Shown here: positions 35,639-44,886 of the stretch, in pieces | How the letters are laid out: every line of letters starts with the position of its first letter | Numbering within the stretch: the stretch's first letter is position 1 | Assembly: GCF_001865995.1 (NCBI RefSeq) | Contig: NZ_MLQQ01000003.1 | Span: 1-64,000 of the forward strand | From: Anaerobacillus arseniciselenatis | GTDB lineage: Bacteria > Bacillota > Bacilli > Bacillales > Anaerobacillaceae | DNA length: 64,000 nt | Reading direction: 5' to 3' | Position numbers and translations under genes: made by a program | Notes under the pieces: model-generated | Databases searched by the model: none | Seen by the model: only the letters and a program-made list of their open reading frames with translations | What the model was told of the DNA's origin: nothing

Positions 35639-36478
35639 TTGCAGCAGAGGGTACATTTTTTCTGGAAGTTTGTCGTATACAGCATGTTGCTAATTGGCGT
35701 CATTTTGTTTATCTTTCCGTTTATTTATATGATTTTAACTAGTTTTTTACAAGGAGCCTATACGCTCCCAAGACCACATGAAGTATTATCGGCAAAACCG
35801 AGCCTAGACAACTATAAAGAGGTTTGGAATAACCATAATTTTGCCCGTTACTTCATGAACAGTATGCTCGTAGCTGGAGTGGCTATGTTTGGAAGTCTCT
35901 TTATTGGCTCCCTTTCGGCATATGCGTTCGCGAGATTTGAGTTTCCATTTAAGGAATTATTGTTTCGAATATTCTTATTCACGTTGATGATTCCACTAGT
36001 ATTAGCGATTGTGCCGCAATTTACGGTGATTAATAGCTTGGGTCTTGTTAATACGTATTTAGGTCTTTGGCTAATTTATATTGGTGGCGGGGTTGTTGGA
36101 ACGACTTTTTTCTTACGGGGATTCTTTGAAACGATTCCTAAGGATTTAGAAGAGTCCATTATCATCGATGGGGGAGGAAACTGGCGAATTTATTGGAATA
36201 TATATCTGCCTCTTTCGAAACCTGCCCTTGGTACAATGGCGATATTTGCTTTTTCAGGAACGTGGGATGAATACTTTGTAGCATTATCGATTATTAAAGA
36301 GGAGTCATTGCGAACATTACCAATCGGATTGATGATGTTCCAAGGCCAATACGCCAGTAACTGGTCGTTAGTATTTGCGGCTTCCTTGATCGCGATTCTC
36401 CCAGTAATCATCCTTTATATTATTTTCCAAAAGAAATTTGTCCAAGGTGGACAAACAGATGGTGCCTTAAAGGGTTGA
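35639..36478 (+). CDS. ABC sugar transporter permease (MalG/UgpE-like)
   Basis: 279 residues from TTG behind AAGGAGGG. Six membrane spans and the coupling loop LEESIIDGGGNWRIYWNIYLPL, a variant EAA motif with Glu-Glu-Ser in place of Glu-Ala-Ala. The C-terminus (IIFQKKFVQGGQTDGALKG) is typical of MalG-family subunits. It forms the channel with the preceding permease. The GH66 lipoprotein gene follows after 49 bases, so surface cleavage and uptake are probably co-transcribed. Confidence 0.9.
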   Translation: MQQRVHFFWKFVVYSMLLIGVILFIFPFIYMILTSFLQGAYTLPRPHEVLSAKPSLDNYKEVWNNHNFARYFMNSMLVAGVAMFGSLFIGSLSAYAFARFEFPFKELLFRIFLFTLMIPLVLAIVPQFTVINSLGLVNTYLGLWLIYIGGGVVGTTFFLRGFFETIPKDLEESIIIDGGGNWRIYWNIYLPLSKPALGTMAIFAFSGTWDEYFVALSIIKEESLRTLPIGLMMFQGQYASNWSLVFAASLIAILPVIILYIIFQKKFVQGGQTDGALKG

Positions 36479-36527
36479 TAACAGGTAATTACACATTGAA
36501 CGAATAAGAATGAAGGGGGATTTACCA

Positions 36528-38309
36528 GTGAAAAAAAACGTCGTTTTATTTGTTAGTTTGTTAATTTTTTTCGTCCTTCTTGCAGGTTGCTCCAATTCTT
36601 CTAAAGATATGGTGTTGTCGGTAGAGGCGGAAACAATGGAAGCTGGAAAGTGGATTGAACTTGTTACGAAGGACTTAGCAAGATATGAACCTGGTGATAC
36701 AGTGAAATTTGAGCTTTCTTTACAAGAGGAAGTGAAGCGTGGGGAATTAGTCGTCCGCTATAAACATTTAAATGAAATCGTCGCTGAGCAGGAAGTGAAA
36801 GTGGATGGCAAGAGTATTACTTGGGAATGGACACCTGGAGGAGATGACTTCACAGGGTATATGGCAGAGATTTATTTAGTAAGCTCAGGGGATGTCATTG
36901 ACTATGATACAATAGCGGTAGATGTATCATCTGATTGGGCGAAGTTCCCTAGATACGGTTATTTAGCCGATTTTTACGGAATGGAGGAAAGTCATCAACA
37001 GGACGTGATTGCGAACCTAAATCGTTTTCACATAAACGGCCTTCAATTTTATGATTGGCACGATGTTCATGAGCAGCCCGTTCCTTTTGATGAAAATGGC
37101 GATGTAAAAACGATGTGGTATGATCTGGCTAACCGTGAAGTATATCTTGAAACAGTGGAGCGGTATATTGATTTAGCCCACGAAAGAAATATGATGGCCA
37201 TGAACTATAACCTATTGTTTGGTGCAAGCGAACATTTTGAAAATTACGGTGTAAAAAAGGAGTGGGGAATCTTTAAAGATCAATTCGCTCAGAATCAAGA
37301 TATTCACCCTGTTCCACCAGCCTGGAAATACGATATTCATTTATTTGATCCAGGTAATGAAGATTGGCAAAACTTAATGATTGAACGTCAGCGTGATGTT
37401 TTTGAAAACTTAAACTTTGATGGTTGGCATGTGGACCAGCTTGGAGATCGTTCACCGTGGTACACATTTGATGGGGAACTAGTTGATATGCCACGAGGGT
37501 ATCGCTCTATTTTGGAAAAAACAAAGGAAGAATTGGATGTAAGGTTAGTATTAAACGCAGTATCCATGTATGGTCAAGAGGAGATTGCCAAGTCTCCTGT
37601 AGACTTTTTGTATGTGGAATCTTGGGATGAACCATTATATGAGGATTTGAAGGAAGTAGTTGATTATAACTGGGAGCTGACAGATGGAGAGCTTGCTACG
37701 ATCTTTGCTGCATATATCAACTTTGATCTTTCTGACTCCTTAGGGAACTTTAATACTCCAGGTGTTTTATTTAGAGATGCGGTGATCTTTGCCGTCGGAG
37801 GTCATAACATATCCCTTGGGGAAAATATGTTGTCGAAAGAGTACTTCCCACATAAGCGATTAGAAATTACCGACGAATTACAAGAAGAGATGATAAACTA
37901 TTATGATTTTTCTGTAGCCTATCAAAATCTTCTCCGTGACCGTGTAGTGGATGTGGAAAGGAAGGTTACTTCCAATGACCTTGCTATCAGTCATGATGCG
38001 GAGATGGGAACTGTCTGGAACTTTACGAAACAAAAAGATAATAAGGACATTCTCCATTTCCTAAACTTTGTGGATGTAACTTCCCTCGAATGGAGAGACA
38101 CGGATGGAACGCAGCCAGAGCCTCAACGCTTTGAGGACATCAGCTTTGCTGTTGAAGTGGACAATGAGGTGGAAAAAGTATGGTTTGCCTCTCCCGATGT
38201 TAATAAAGGTGCTTCCTTTGAGTTAGACTTTAGTCAAGAGAATGGTGAGCTTACCTTCACCCTTCCTTCATTGAAATATTGGGATATGGTGGTTATCGAA
38301 TACAAATAG
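36528..38309 (+). CDS. GH66 dextranase-like lipoprotein 1
   Basis: 593 residues from GTG, 7 bases after GAAGGGGG. The lipoprotein signal ends LAGCSN. An N-terminal beta domain (about 25-125) precedes a GH66 barrel that starts RYGYLADF and continues NRFHINGLQFYDWHDVHE, the family signature. FDGWHVDQLG carries the presumed nucleophile Asp, and the nearby VESWDE the acid/base Glu. A C-terminal beta domain closes the protein. GH66 enzymes cut dextran internally or form cyclic isomaltooligosaccharides; which applies here cannot be told. As a lipoprotein it would work on the outer membrane face next to the ABC importer. A paralogue is encoded at 44887. Confidence 0.88.
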   Translation: MKKNVVLFVSLLIFFVLLAGCSNSSKDMVLSVEAETMEAGKWIELVTKDLARYEPGDTVKFELSLQEEVKRGELVVRYKHLNEIVAEQEVKVDGKSITWEWTPGGDDFTGYMAEIYLVSSGDVIDYDTIAVDVSSDWAKFPRYGYLADFYGMEESHQQDVIANLNRFHINGLQFYDWHDVHEQPVPFDENGDVKTMWYDLANREVYLETVERYIDLAHERNMMAMNYNLLFGASEHFENYGVKKEWGIFKDQFAQNQDIHPVPPAWKYDIHLFDPGNEDWQNLMIERQRDVFENLNFDGWHVDQLGDRSPWYTFDGELVDMPRGYRSILEKTKEELDVRLVLNAVSMYGQEEIAKSPVDFLYVESWDEPLYEDLKEVVDYNWELTDGELATIFAAYINFDLSDSLGNFNTPGVLFRDAVIFAVGGHNISLGENMLSKEYFPHKRLEITDELQEEMINYYDFSVAYQNLLRDRVVDVERKVTSNDLAISHDAEMGTVWNFTKQKDNKDILHFLNFVDVTSLEWRDTDGTQPEPQRFEDISFAVEVDNEVEKVWFASPDVNKGASFELDFSQENGELTFTLPSLKYWDMVVIEYK

Positions 38310-38391
38310 CTGACCGTGCTTGTGTTCATATTGTGATATAGCTATGATGTTTAATAGACTTTAGAAATACAGCAATAAAGGGGGTCAAACG

Positions 38392-40188
38392 ATGGGCAAC
38401 AACAGAAAAACTAGTCATTTTGCAACGAAAGTTGTCATCGTCATTTTGCTTGTTAGTTTGATCCCAAATGTACTAAACAGTATTTTCTATTATGTTTCAT
38501 CATCTAGTATCGTTAAAGAAAATGTAAGGGAATCCACGCTGCAAATTGCTCGTCAAGCAGCCGATTCCCTTTCACATATCTTTTTAACAGGTAGTGATAT
38601 GTCTGATCTTATTTATAGTAATAGAATGTTGCAAGATATTGTGAAACAAGATTTACAGGGAAACCTTTCCTATATAAAGTACGAAGAAAATAACGAGTAC
38701 ATGTCCTCTTATTTAAACTCCAATATTTACTCTAGCTCCTTCATTCGAATGATCTATGTCATTAGGGACCAGGGTAAAAGCTGGGGAAGCGGGACTTTCT
38801 CTGAGTATAAATTATCCCAATACAACTTACAGGAACTAGATTGGGTAGAGGAATCCATCAAAGCAGATGGCGAGGTCACTTGGCAAGGACTACAATATGA
38901 TAAATTCAGTGGTGCAGGGAATGTGAACACGGAATTCATTTTGCCTATCAGTCGTACAATGAAAGATTTTGATACGTTAACGAATATTGCCTATATTCAA
39001 GTATATCTTGACGGACAAAAGATACTTGAAAGAATTAGTCAAATAAAACTAGGGGAGACAGGCCGTTTTTTTGTTGTGGATCAAACGGGGATAATTATGA
39101 TCGATGGGGAAATGGATAATCTTCATCAACTTGTTCCAAATGAAGAGTTAAAAGACTATATTTTGACCGGAGAAGAGATAGAGTTTGAATTTATTTCTGA
39201 AGGGAAACCACATTATGGTGTAAAGCAACCCCTATCGAACGGGTGGACGTTAGTAGGAGTCGTACCGATCCATGAAATTACAGGTGAATTAAATAAGATT
39301 CAATCCATTACTATCGCTATGTCCTTATTGTTTATGCTCCTTGCCATTATCGTTGGATATCTCTCTGCAAATAGAGTAACGGAACCAATTAAAGTTCTCA
39401 CGACTCAAATGAAGCAGGTAGAAAAAGGCGATTTCAACGTGAAAACGAAGGTACAAACAACGGATGAAATCGGGGTAATGAGTAAACAGTTTAACACAAT
39501 GATCGAACGTCTCAAAGACTTGATCCAACAAGTAAAGATCGAGCAAACGAACAAGAAAGAAGCTGAGCTTCGTGCCGTGAGACATCGCATCAATCCTCAC
39601 TTTTTATTTAATACGTTAAGTACAATTAAATGGCTGATGAACTTGGAACAGTTCCAGCGTGCTAATCTTGCTCTGTCCGCCCTGACTAGGCTCCTTGAAG
39701 CAAATATGGGGAAAAAGGGTACCTTTATAACCGTGAATGAAGAGCTTGATATCATTGAAAAATTCATTGAGATTCTACAAATTCGTTATGAACAAACCTT
39801 TCACTTACATCTGGACATAGAGCCTGGAGTGAATGAAGTGAAAATTCCGCAAATGCTCTTACAGCCAATTGTGGAGAATGCTATTTTTCATGGGATTGTT
39901 CCTACTGGGAAAGAAGGGTCCATTTATATTGATGGACGCAAAATTGCTGACGGAATAGAGTTAGAAGTTCGCAATGATGGAAAAGTTATGGATCAAGAAA
40001 TATTAGCAGAAATTGAACATGCAAAGGACACACACAAGGGATTTGTGGGGATCGGTTTGCTTCATGTCTTCGATTCAGTCAATCTCTATTACTCGGCCGA
40101 TTCGAAGGTGGATATAACAAGCACGGCAAATGGAACAAAGGTGAGGCTGACATTGAAATCGGAAGATAGAGGTGGGGAAGATGTATAA
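38392..40188 (+). CDS. YesM-type sensor histidine kinase
   Basis: 598 residues. A first membrane span (about 13-32), an extracellular Cache-like sensor (about 33-295), a second span (about 300-322), HAMP (about 323-376), then a His_kinase domain with His403 in RHRINPHFLFNTLSTIKWL. A HATPase domain follows, with IPQMLLQPIVENAIFHG and GFVGIGLLHV. The kinase senses an external cue, probably a glucan fragment or the binding protein, and phosphorylates the regulator encoded next; the genes overlap by 8 bases. It lies directly after GH66 gene 1 and before the second binding protein. Confidence 0.92.
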   Translation: MGNNRKTSHFATKVVIVILLVSLIPNVLNSIFYYVSSSSIVKENVRESTLQIARQAADSLSHIFLTGSDMSDLIYSNRMLQDIVKQDLQGNLSYIKYEENNEYMSSYLNSNIYSSSFIRMIYVIRDQGKSWGSGTFSEYKLSQYNLQELDWVEESIKADGEVTWQGLQYDKFSGAGNVNTEFILPISRTMKDFDTLTNIAYIQVYLDGQKILERISQIKLGETGRFFVVDQTGIIMIDGEMDNLHQLVPNEELKDYILTGEEIEFEFISEGKPHYGVKQPLSNGWTLVGVVPIHEITGELNKIQSITIAMSLLFMLLAIIVGYLSANRVTEPIKVLTTQMKQVEKGDFNVKTKVQTTDEIGVMSKQFNTMIERLKDLIQQVKIEQTNKKEAELRAVRHRINPHFLFNTLSTIKWLMNLEQFQRANLALSALTRLLEANMGKKGTFITVNEELDIIEKFIEILQIRYEQTFHLHLDIEPGVNEVKIPQMLLQPIVENAIFHGIVPTGKEGSIYIDGRKIADGIELEVRNDGKVMDQEILAEIEHAKDTHKGFVGIGLLHVFDSVNLYYSADSKVDITSTANGTKVRLTLKSEDRGGEDV

Positions 40189-41713
40189 CATTATCATCGT
40201 AGATGATGAGCCAGTCATCCGATTTGGGTTAAAAGCTTCTGTTAATTGGGAACAAGAAGGCTTATCTCTTATCGGGGATTATTCCAATGGGGAAGAAGCA
40301 TGGACAGCGATGGAAGACAACCATGTGGATATTTTAATAACGGATATTAAAATGCCTGTCATGGATGGCTTGACGTTAATGAAAAAGGCAATTAAACGTT
40401 TTCCGAAGCTAAAGGTTATTTTAGTCAGCAGCTACAATGATTTTGAGTATGTCAAAGAGGGGTTAGTCCATGGGGCGGTAGACTATGTGTTAAAGCACAC
40501 GTTAGAACCGGAGGAGTTTATCCATGTCATCCGCAAGTGTGTCTCCAAAGTAAAGGAAGAAGAAAAGATCGAAGAAAAGCTCGATATTGTGAACAAATCT
40601 ACTCATTTAAAGGAAAGAAAAAAGCTAGAGCAGGATGTTAAGCGATTCCTTCTTCTTGGGGAAGAGCATGTGCAACATATCAGTATCACCGATTTCTTGC
40701 CTGGGCCTTTTCTGTTCATTTATATGAAAATGAATCACGTAGAGAAATTGGAGGCACAGTATGGCTTTCTATATAAAAGCTTGATATTAGAAGAAATTCA
40801 AGAGGCCTTTTATACGAATCGTGAGAACGGCATTTGTATCTTAATTGGGGAAAGTGATGTTCTTTTCCTGTTAAATGATGTGAGTAACCCTGTACGTGCC
40901 ATTCAGCAGCTGTACCAAGATATGATTGACGGTAAAGATATGAGTTTTTCCTTTGGTTATGATATGATTTATCGTTTGAATGAACTAAATAAAGGATTCC
41001 AACGAAGTTTTTCTGCATGTGAGAGGCGCTTCTTTTACCCAGAAAAATCGATATTTGACTATCAACCAAAGGAAAAGCAATTAGTAACCTTAAATTTTGA
41101 ACAATTAAAGCAGTTTCTTTTACCTTATGATGAAAAGAAGATCAACGAGTTTGTGGAAGATCGGTACAAACTATGGAAGCAAGAAATCATGGAGCCTTCC
41201 GAGATAAAGGAGGAAGCTTGCAGTATCCTGACTAATTTATTTGCTAAAAAGCTCGATCATGTTTTGCTCTTAGATAAATGTGCCGAAATCAAGGGGACGG
41301 AATTACTCGACGAGCTCACTACTTTACTGTTGGAGCAAATAAAAGAATGCAATCTCCTCATTACCGAGGAACCATTAAGGGCAAATGCTGATAATGAATT
41401 GATGGATAATGCCTTCGACTATATTCACCAACATTATACGGAAGAGTTAACCTTGAAAATGGTGGCCGATCACATTCATATTAGCCGAAATTATTTCAGT
41501 ATCTTATTTAGGAGGCAATGTGATCAAAAGTTTATCGACTATGTAATTGAGTTACGGATTAAAAAGGCATCAGAGCTTTTAAGGGATACATCACAAAAAG
41601 TCTATGAAGTGGCGAAAAATTCTGGATTTAATGATGTGAAATATTTTAGTAAGCTTTTCAAAAAAATGACTGGTCATACTCCTGGGAGTTATCGGTCAAA
41701 GCATCAAAACTGA
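40181..41713 (+). CDS. YesN-type response regulator, AraC DNA-binding
   Basis: 510 residues from ATG at 40181 (AGAGGTGGGG upstream), overlapping the kinase stop. Receiver domain 1-120 with IIVDDEPVIRFGLK, phospho-acceptor Asp55 (ILITDIKMPVMDG) and a conserved Lys in KHTLEPEEF. A middle region of about 280 residues is unassigned. The C-terminal AraC pair of helix-turn-helix units (LTLKMVADHIHISRNYFSILFRRQ, KVYEVAKNSGFNDVKYFSKLFKKMTGHTPGSYR) binds DNA. Expected to activate the ABC and GH66 genes when the kinase sees its ligand. Confidence 0.92.
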   Translation: MYNIIIVDDEPVIRFGLKASVNWEQEGLSLIGDYSNGEEAWTAMEDNHVDILITDIKMPVMDGLTLMKKAIKRFPKLKVILVSSYNDFEYVKEGLVHGAVDYVLKHTLEPEEFIHVIRKCVSKVKEEEKIEEKLDIVNKSTHLKERKKLEQDVKRFLLLGEEHVQHISITDFLPGPFLFIYMKMNHVEKLEAQYGFLYKSLILEEIQEAFYTNRENGICILIGESDVLFLLNDVSNPVRAIQQLYQDMIDGKDMSFSFGYDMIYRLNELNKGFQRSFSACERRFFYPEKSIFDYQPKEKQLVTLNFEQLKQFLLPYDEKKINEFVEDRYKLWKQEIMEPSEIKEEACSILTNLFAKKLDHVLLLDKCAEIKGTELLDELTTLLLEQIKECNLLITEEPLRANADNELMDNAFDYIHQHYTEELTLKMVADHIHISRNYFSILFRRQCDQKFIDYVIELRIKKASELLRDTSQKVYEVAKNSGFNDVKYFSKLFKKMTGHTPGSYRSKHQN

Positions 41714-41727
41714 AAGGGGGGGGGCGA

Positions 41728-42999
41728 TTGCGAACAATAATACAATTATGTTTACTGATTGCTGGCATGACGTTGGTGGGATGCGGTAACCAATCTATTA
41801 TCGAAGGACAACCTGCGACCGATAACGGTATTTCTGAAAAGGAAGAATTGGAAGTATGGCACACGTATAGTGAACAGGAAACCTATGTTTTTGAAAACAT
41901 CATTATTCCTTTATTTGAACAAGATTATCCTAACATTAGGATTAGGTCTGTACGACAATCTTACAATGCACAGCTCAAGTCTACTATTATTGGTCGTGCA
42001 TCGATGAACAAACCTCCTGATGTTGTCCGTATGGATATTGCCTGGGTACCTACCCTTGCCAAGCTTCAGTTATTATATCCTGTCAGTCAGTTTGGTGATT
42101 TTGAAGAGGTAAAAGAAAGACTATATGAAGCTCCTTTAGAGGTGAGCTATTATAATGGAAATTATTATGGTATTCCTTTAAATACGAATACAAAGGCAGC
42201 AATTTATAATCGAGAGTTGCTTAAAAGGTCAGGTTACGATAGACCACCGGAAACGATGAAGGAATTGATGGACGTAATTGAAAAACAGCAGCTTACCATT
42301 GCGGTGCAGGATGTTAGCCCCTGGGAAACGTTGCATTATTTTTATGGGCTGGGCGGTATGTTGATGGATCCAAGCTATACGCATGCCCAAGGGTACTTGG
42401 ATAGCGAAGAAAGTATCAACGCGGTAAAAAAACTACTGGAACTTCATAAAAAGGGGCATTTTGCTCCCCATATATTAAGGGGAAATGCCAATACGTGGCA
42501 AGGGGTAGTGGACGGAGCCTATTTCATGATTGATGATGGACCGTGGTTTTATAGTGTCCATTCCGATGACTATATTGAACACATAAATGAGCGAACCGTT
42601 GTCGCACCTTTTCCCATAAGTGGCGGAAAAAGGGCCATATTAGGCGGTGAAAATTTAGTGATTTCCAAAGGGAGCAAGCATCCTGAGGCAGCTTGGACCT
42701 TTGTGAAGTGGATGACGGAAATACGTCCACAAACATATTTGGCAGAAACGGGATTAATTCCGTCCAATAAAAATGTGGATTTATCCAGTATCTATGGAGA
42801 TAAGCCTTATTTTAAAACGTATGTGGAAAGTTTGGAAGAGGTTGTCGTAAGGCCTCCTGTTGCACAGTGGCCAAAAATAGAAGAAGTTTATATTTATTAT
42901 TTTCGGCTTATTTTTTCCGAAACAATGAGTGTTGAGGAAGGGCTAAAAGAAGCAGCGGTGAAAATAGATGAATTATTAATTGAGAAAGAGGGGAAATAA
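41728..42999 (+). CDS. Second sugar-binding lipoprotein
   Basis: 423 residues from TTG just after a run of nine G residues. Signal ending LVGCGN, then the same cluster-1 fold as the protein at 33133, with shared LEVWHTYSEQETYVF, PPDVVRMDIAWVPTL and YGIPLNTNTKAAIYN. It has no permease genes of its own. It may deliver a different chain length to the same importer, or act as the ligand-sensing partner of the adjacent kinase. The second idea rests only on gene position, 14 bases after the regulator. Confidence 0.88.
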   Translation: MRTIIQLCLLIAGMTLVGCGNQSIIEGQPATDNGISEKEELEVWHTYSEQETYVFENIIIPLFEQDYPNIRIRSVRQSYNAQLKSTIIGRASMNKPPDVVRMDIAWVPTLAKLQLLYPVSQFGDFEEVKERLYEAPLEVSYYNGNYYGIPLNTNTKAAIYNRELLKRSGYDRPPETMKELMDVIEKQQLTIAVQDVSPWETLHYFYGLGGMLMDPSYTHAQGYLDSEESINAVKKLLELHKKGHFAPHILRGNANTWQGVVDGAYFMIDDGPWFYSVHSDDYIEHINERTVVAPFPISGGKRAILGGENLVISKGSKHPEAAWTFVKWMTEIRPQTYLAETGLIPSNKNVDLSSIYGDKPYFKTYVESLEEVVVRPPVAQWPKIEEVYIYYFRLIFSETMSVEEGLKEAAVKIDELLIEKEGK

Positions 43000-43000
43000 A

Positions 43001-44677
43001 GTGGAAAAAAAGTGGTGGAAAGAAAGCGTTGTATATCAAATCTATCCAAGGAGCTTCAAAGATAGCAATGGAGACGGGATTGGCGACTTAAAAGGGATTA
43101 CTTCGAAACTGGATTATTTAAAGGAATTAGGGATCGATGTCTTGTGGTTGTCACCAGTTTATAAATCGCCAAATGATGATAATGGTTATGACATTAGTGA
43201 TTACCAGGCGATTATGGATGAGTTCGGAACGATGGAAGATTGGGATGAGCTATTGGCAGGATTGCATTCACGAGGGATGAAGATGATGATGGACCTGGTA
43301 GTAAACCACTCCTCCGATGAGCACCATTGGTTTGTGGAATCCCGCAAATCAAAAGACAATCCATACCGTGACTACTATATTTGGCGACCAGGAAAAGATG
43401 GTCAAGAACCAAATAATTGGACGTCCTTCTTCAGTGGCTCTGCTTGGCAGTACGATGAACATACGGATGAATACTTCCTTCATCTCTTTAGTAAAAAACA
43501 ACCGGACTTAAACTGGGAAAATCCGAAGTTGAGACAAGAAGTGTATGACATGATGACATGGTGGTTAGATAAAGGAATTGATGGCTTCCGTATGGACGTA
43601 ATTAACCTTATTTCCAAAGCAGATGGACTGCCTAGTTCCCCAGGTGGAAAGCGATATGACTGGGGTGGAGACTACTTTATGAATGGACCACGGGTTCATG
43701 AGTACCTTCAAGAAATGAATAGTGAAGTTTTGTCTAAATACGACATGATAACAGTTGGCGAATGTCCAGGTGCCTCTACGGAAGATGCTGCCCAGTATGC
43801 AAATAATGAAGGTACGGAGTTAAACATGATCTTTACGTTTGAGCATATGGATATCGATTCTGGCCCTGGCGGTAAGTGGGATGTGAAACCTTGGAAGCTT
43901 GCAGATTTAAAGGAGGTCATGTCTAAATGGCAATATGATTTGGAAGGGAAGGGCTGGAACAGTCTTTATTTAAATAACCATGACCAACCGAGAATGGTTT
44001 CCCGTTTTGGAGATGATGGTTCTTACCGAGTGGAATCAGCCAAAATGCTTGCTACTTTTCTTCATATGCTGAAGGGAACGCCTTATATTTATCAGGGCGA
44101 AGAAATCGGCATGACCAATGTTCGCTTTGATTCCATAGAGGAGTACAATGACATTGAGATTCATAACATGTACGGAGAAAAGGTGATCGAAGGAAATGAA
44201 GATCATCAGAGGGTGATGGAAGCGATTTATGTGAAGGGGCGGGATAATGCCCGAACGCCAGTACAGTGGGATGATAGTGAGAATGCCGGATTTACGACGG
44301 GCACTCCTTGGTTAAAAGTAAATCCAAACTACAAGGAAATCAATGCGAAAAAAGCATTGGAAGACAAGGATTCGATTTTTTACTATTATCAAAAGCTAAT
44401 TCAATTACGAAAAGAGCATGACATCATCGTTTACGGAAAATATGAACTTATATTGGAAGACAATGAACAAATTTATGCTTACACTCGTTCGTTAGCTGAT
44501 GAAAAGTTGCTTGTTATTTGTAACTTCGCTGGGGAGAACGCTACCTTTACGTTGCCTAATGACTTAAAATATGGCTCGAGAGAGTTATTGATTCATAACT
44601 ATGAAGTGGACGCTCATGAAGAGATTTCGAACTTTGTATTGAAGCCATATGAGGCACGGGTATATCTTTTGAATTAA
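43001..44677 (+). CDS. GH13 oligo-1,6-glucosidase / dextran glucosidase
   Basis: 558 residues from GTG behind GAGGGG, one base after the preceding stop. An amylase-family barrel with QIYPRSFKDSNGDGIGDLKGI, the nucleophile in GFRMDVINLIS, the acid in TVGECPG and the third acid in LNNHDQPRMVSRFG. Val directly follows the nucleophile (M-D-V), the residue associated with alpha-1,6 specificity. It is therefore the better candidate in this locus for breaking isomaltooligosaccharides to glucose inside the cell. No signal peptide. Followed by a strong terminator. Confidence 0.9.
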   Translation: MEKKWWKESVVYQIYPRSFKDSNGDGIGDLKGITSKLDYLKELGIDVLWLSPVYKSPNDDNGYDISDYQAIMDEFGTMEDWDELLAGLHSRGMKMMMDLVVNHSSDEHHWFVESRKSKDNPYRDYYIWRPGKDGQEPNNWTSFFSGSAWQYDEHTDEYFLHLFSKKQPDLNWENPKLRQEVYDMMTWWLDKGIDGFRMDVINLISKADGLPSSPGGKRYDWGGDYFMNGPRVHEYLQEMNSEVLSKYDMITVGECPGASTEDAAQYANNEGTELNMIFTFEHMDIDSGPGGKWDVKPWKLADLKEVMSKWQYDLEGKGWNSLYLNNHDQPRMVSRFGDDGSYRVESAKMLATFLHMLKGTPYIYQGEEIGMTNVRFDSIEEYNDIEIHNMYGEKVIEGNEDHQRVMEAIYVKGRDNARTPVQWDDSENAGFTTGTPWLKVNPNYKEINAKKALEDKDSIFYYYQKLIQLRKEHDIIVYGKYELILEDNEQIYAYTRSLADEKLLVICNFAGENATFTLPNDLKYGSRELLIHNYEVDAHEEISNFVLKPYEARVYLLN

Positions 44678-44715
44678 AGGATAGTCGGAATCGGAAACTT
44701 GATATTTTTTAATGT

Positions 44716-44749
44716 AAAAACCGGGCGGATGCCCCGGTTTTTTTTTAGA
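44716..44749 (+). terminator. Terminator after the oligo-1,6-glucosidase
   Basis: AAAAACCGGG / CCCGGTTTTT stem with a CG-rich loop, followed by a long T run. Confidence 0.85.
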
Positions 44750-44802
44750 TGTATTGATGTGTTTTTGTAATTTAGTGTTTTATTATCTCCAAAGTGTGTC
44801 TG

Positions 44803-44817
44803 TTGTTAACCGCTTAC
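44803..44817. promoter_or_regulatory. cre-like palindrome before GH66 gene 2
   Basis: TGTTAACCGCTTACA reads TGTAAGCGGTTAACA on the other strand, one base longer than the CcpA consensus. About 70 bases before the gene. Confidence 0.35.
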
Positions 44818-44886
44818 AAGATCTTACTTTTTATTGGTGAATATATCTATAAAATGGAGGTTAGAAAGATAAATTGGAGGATTCAT

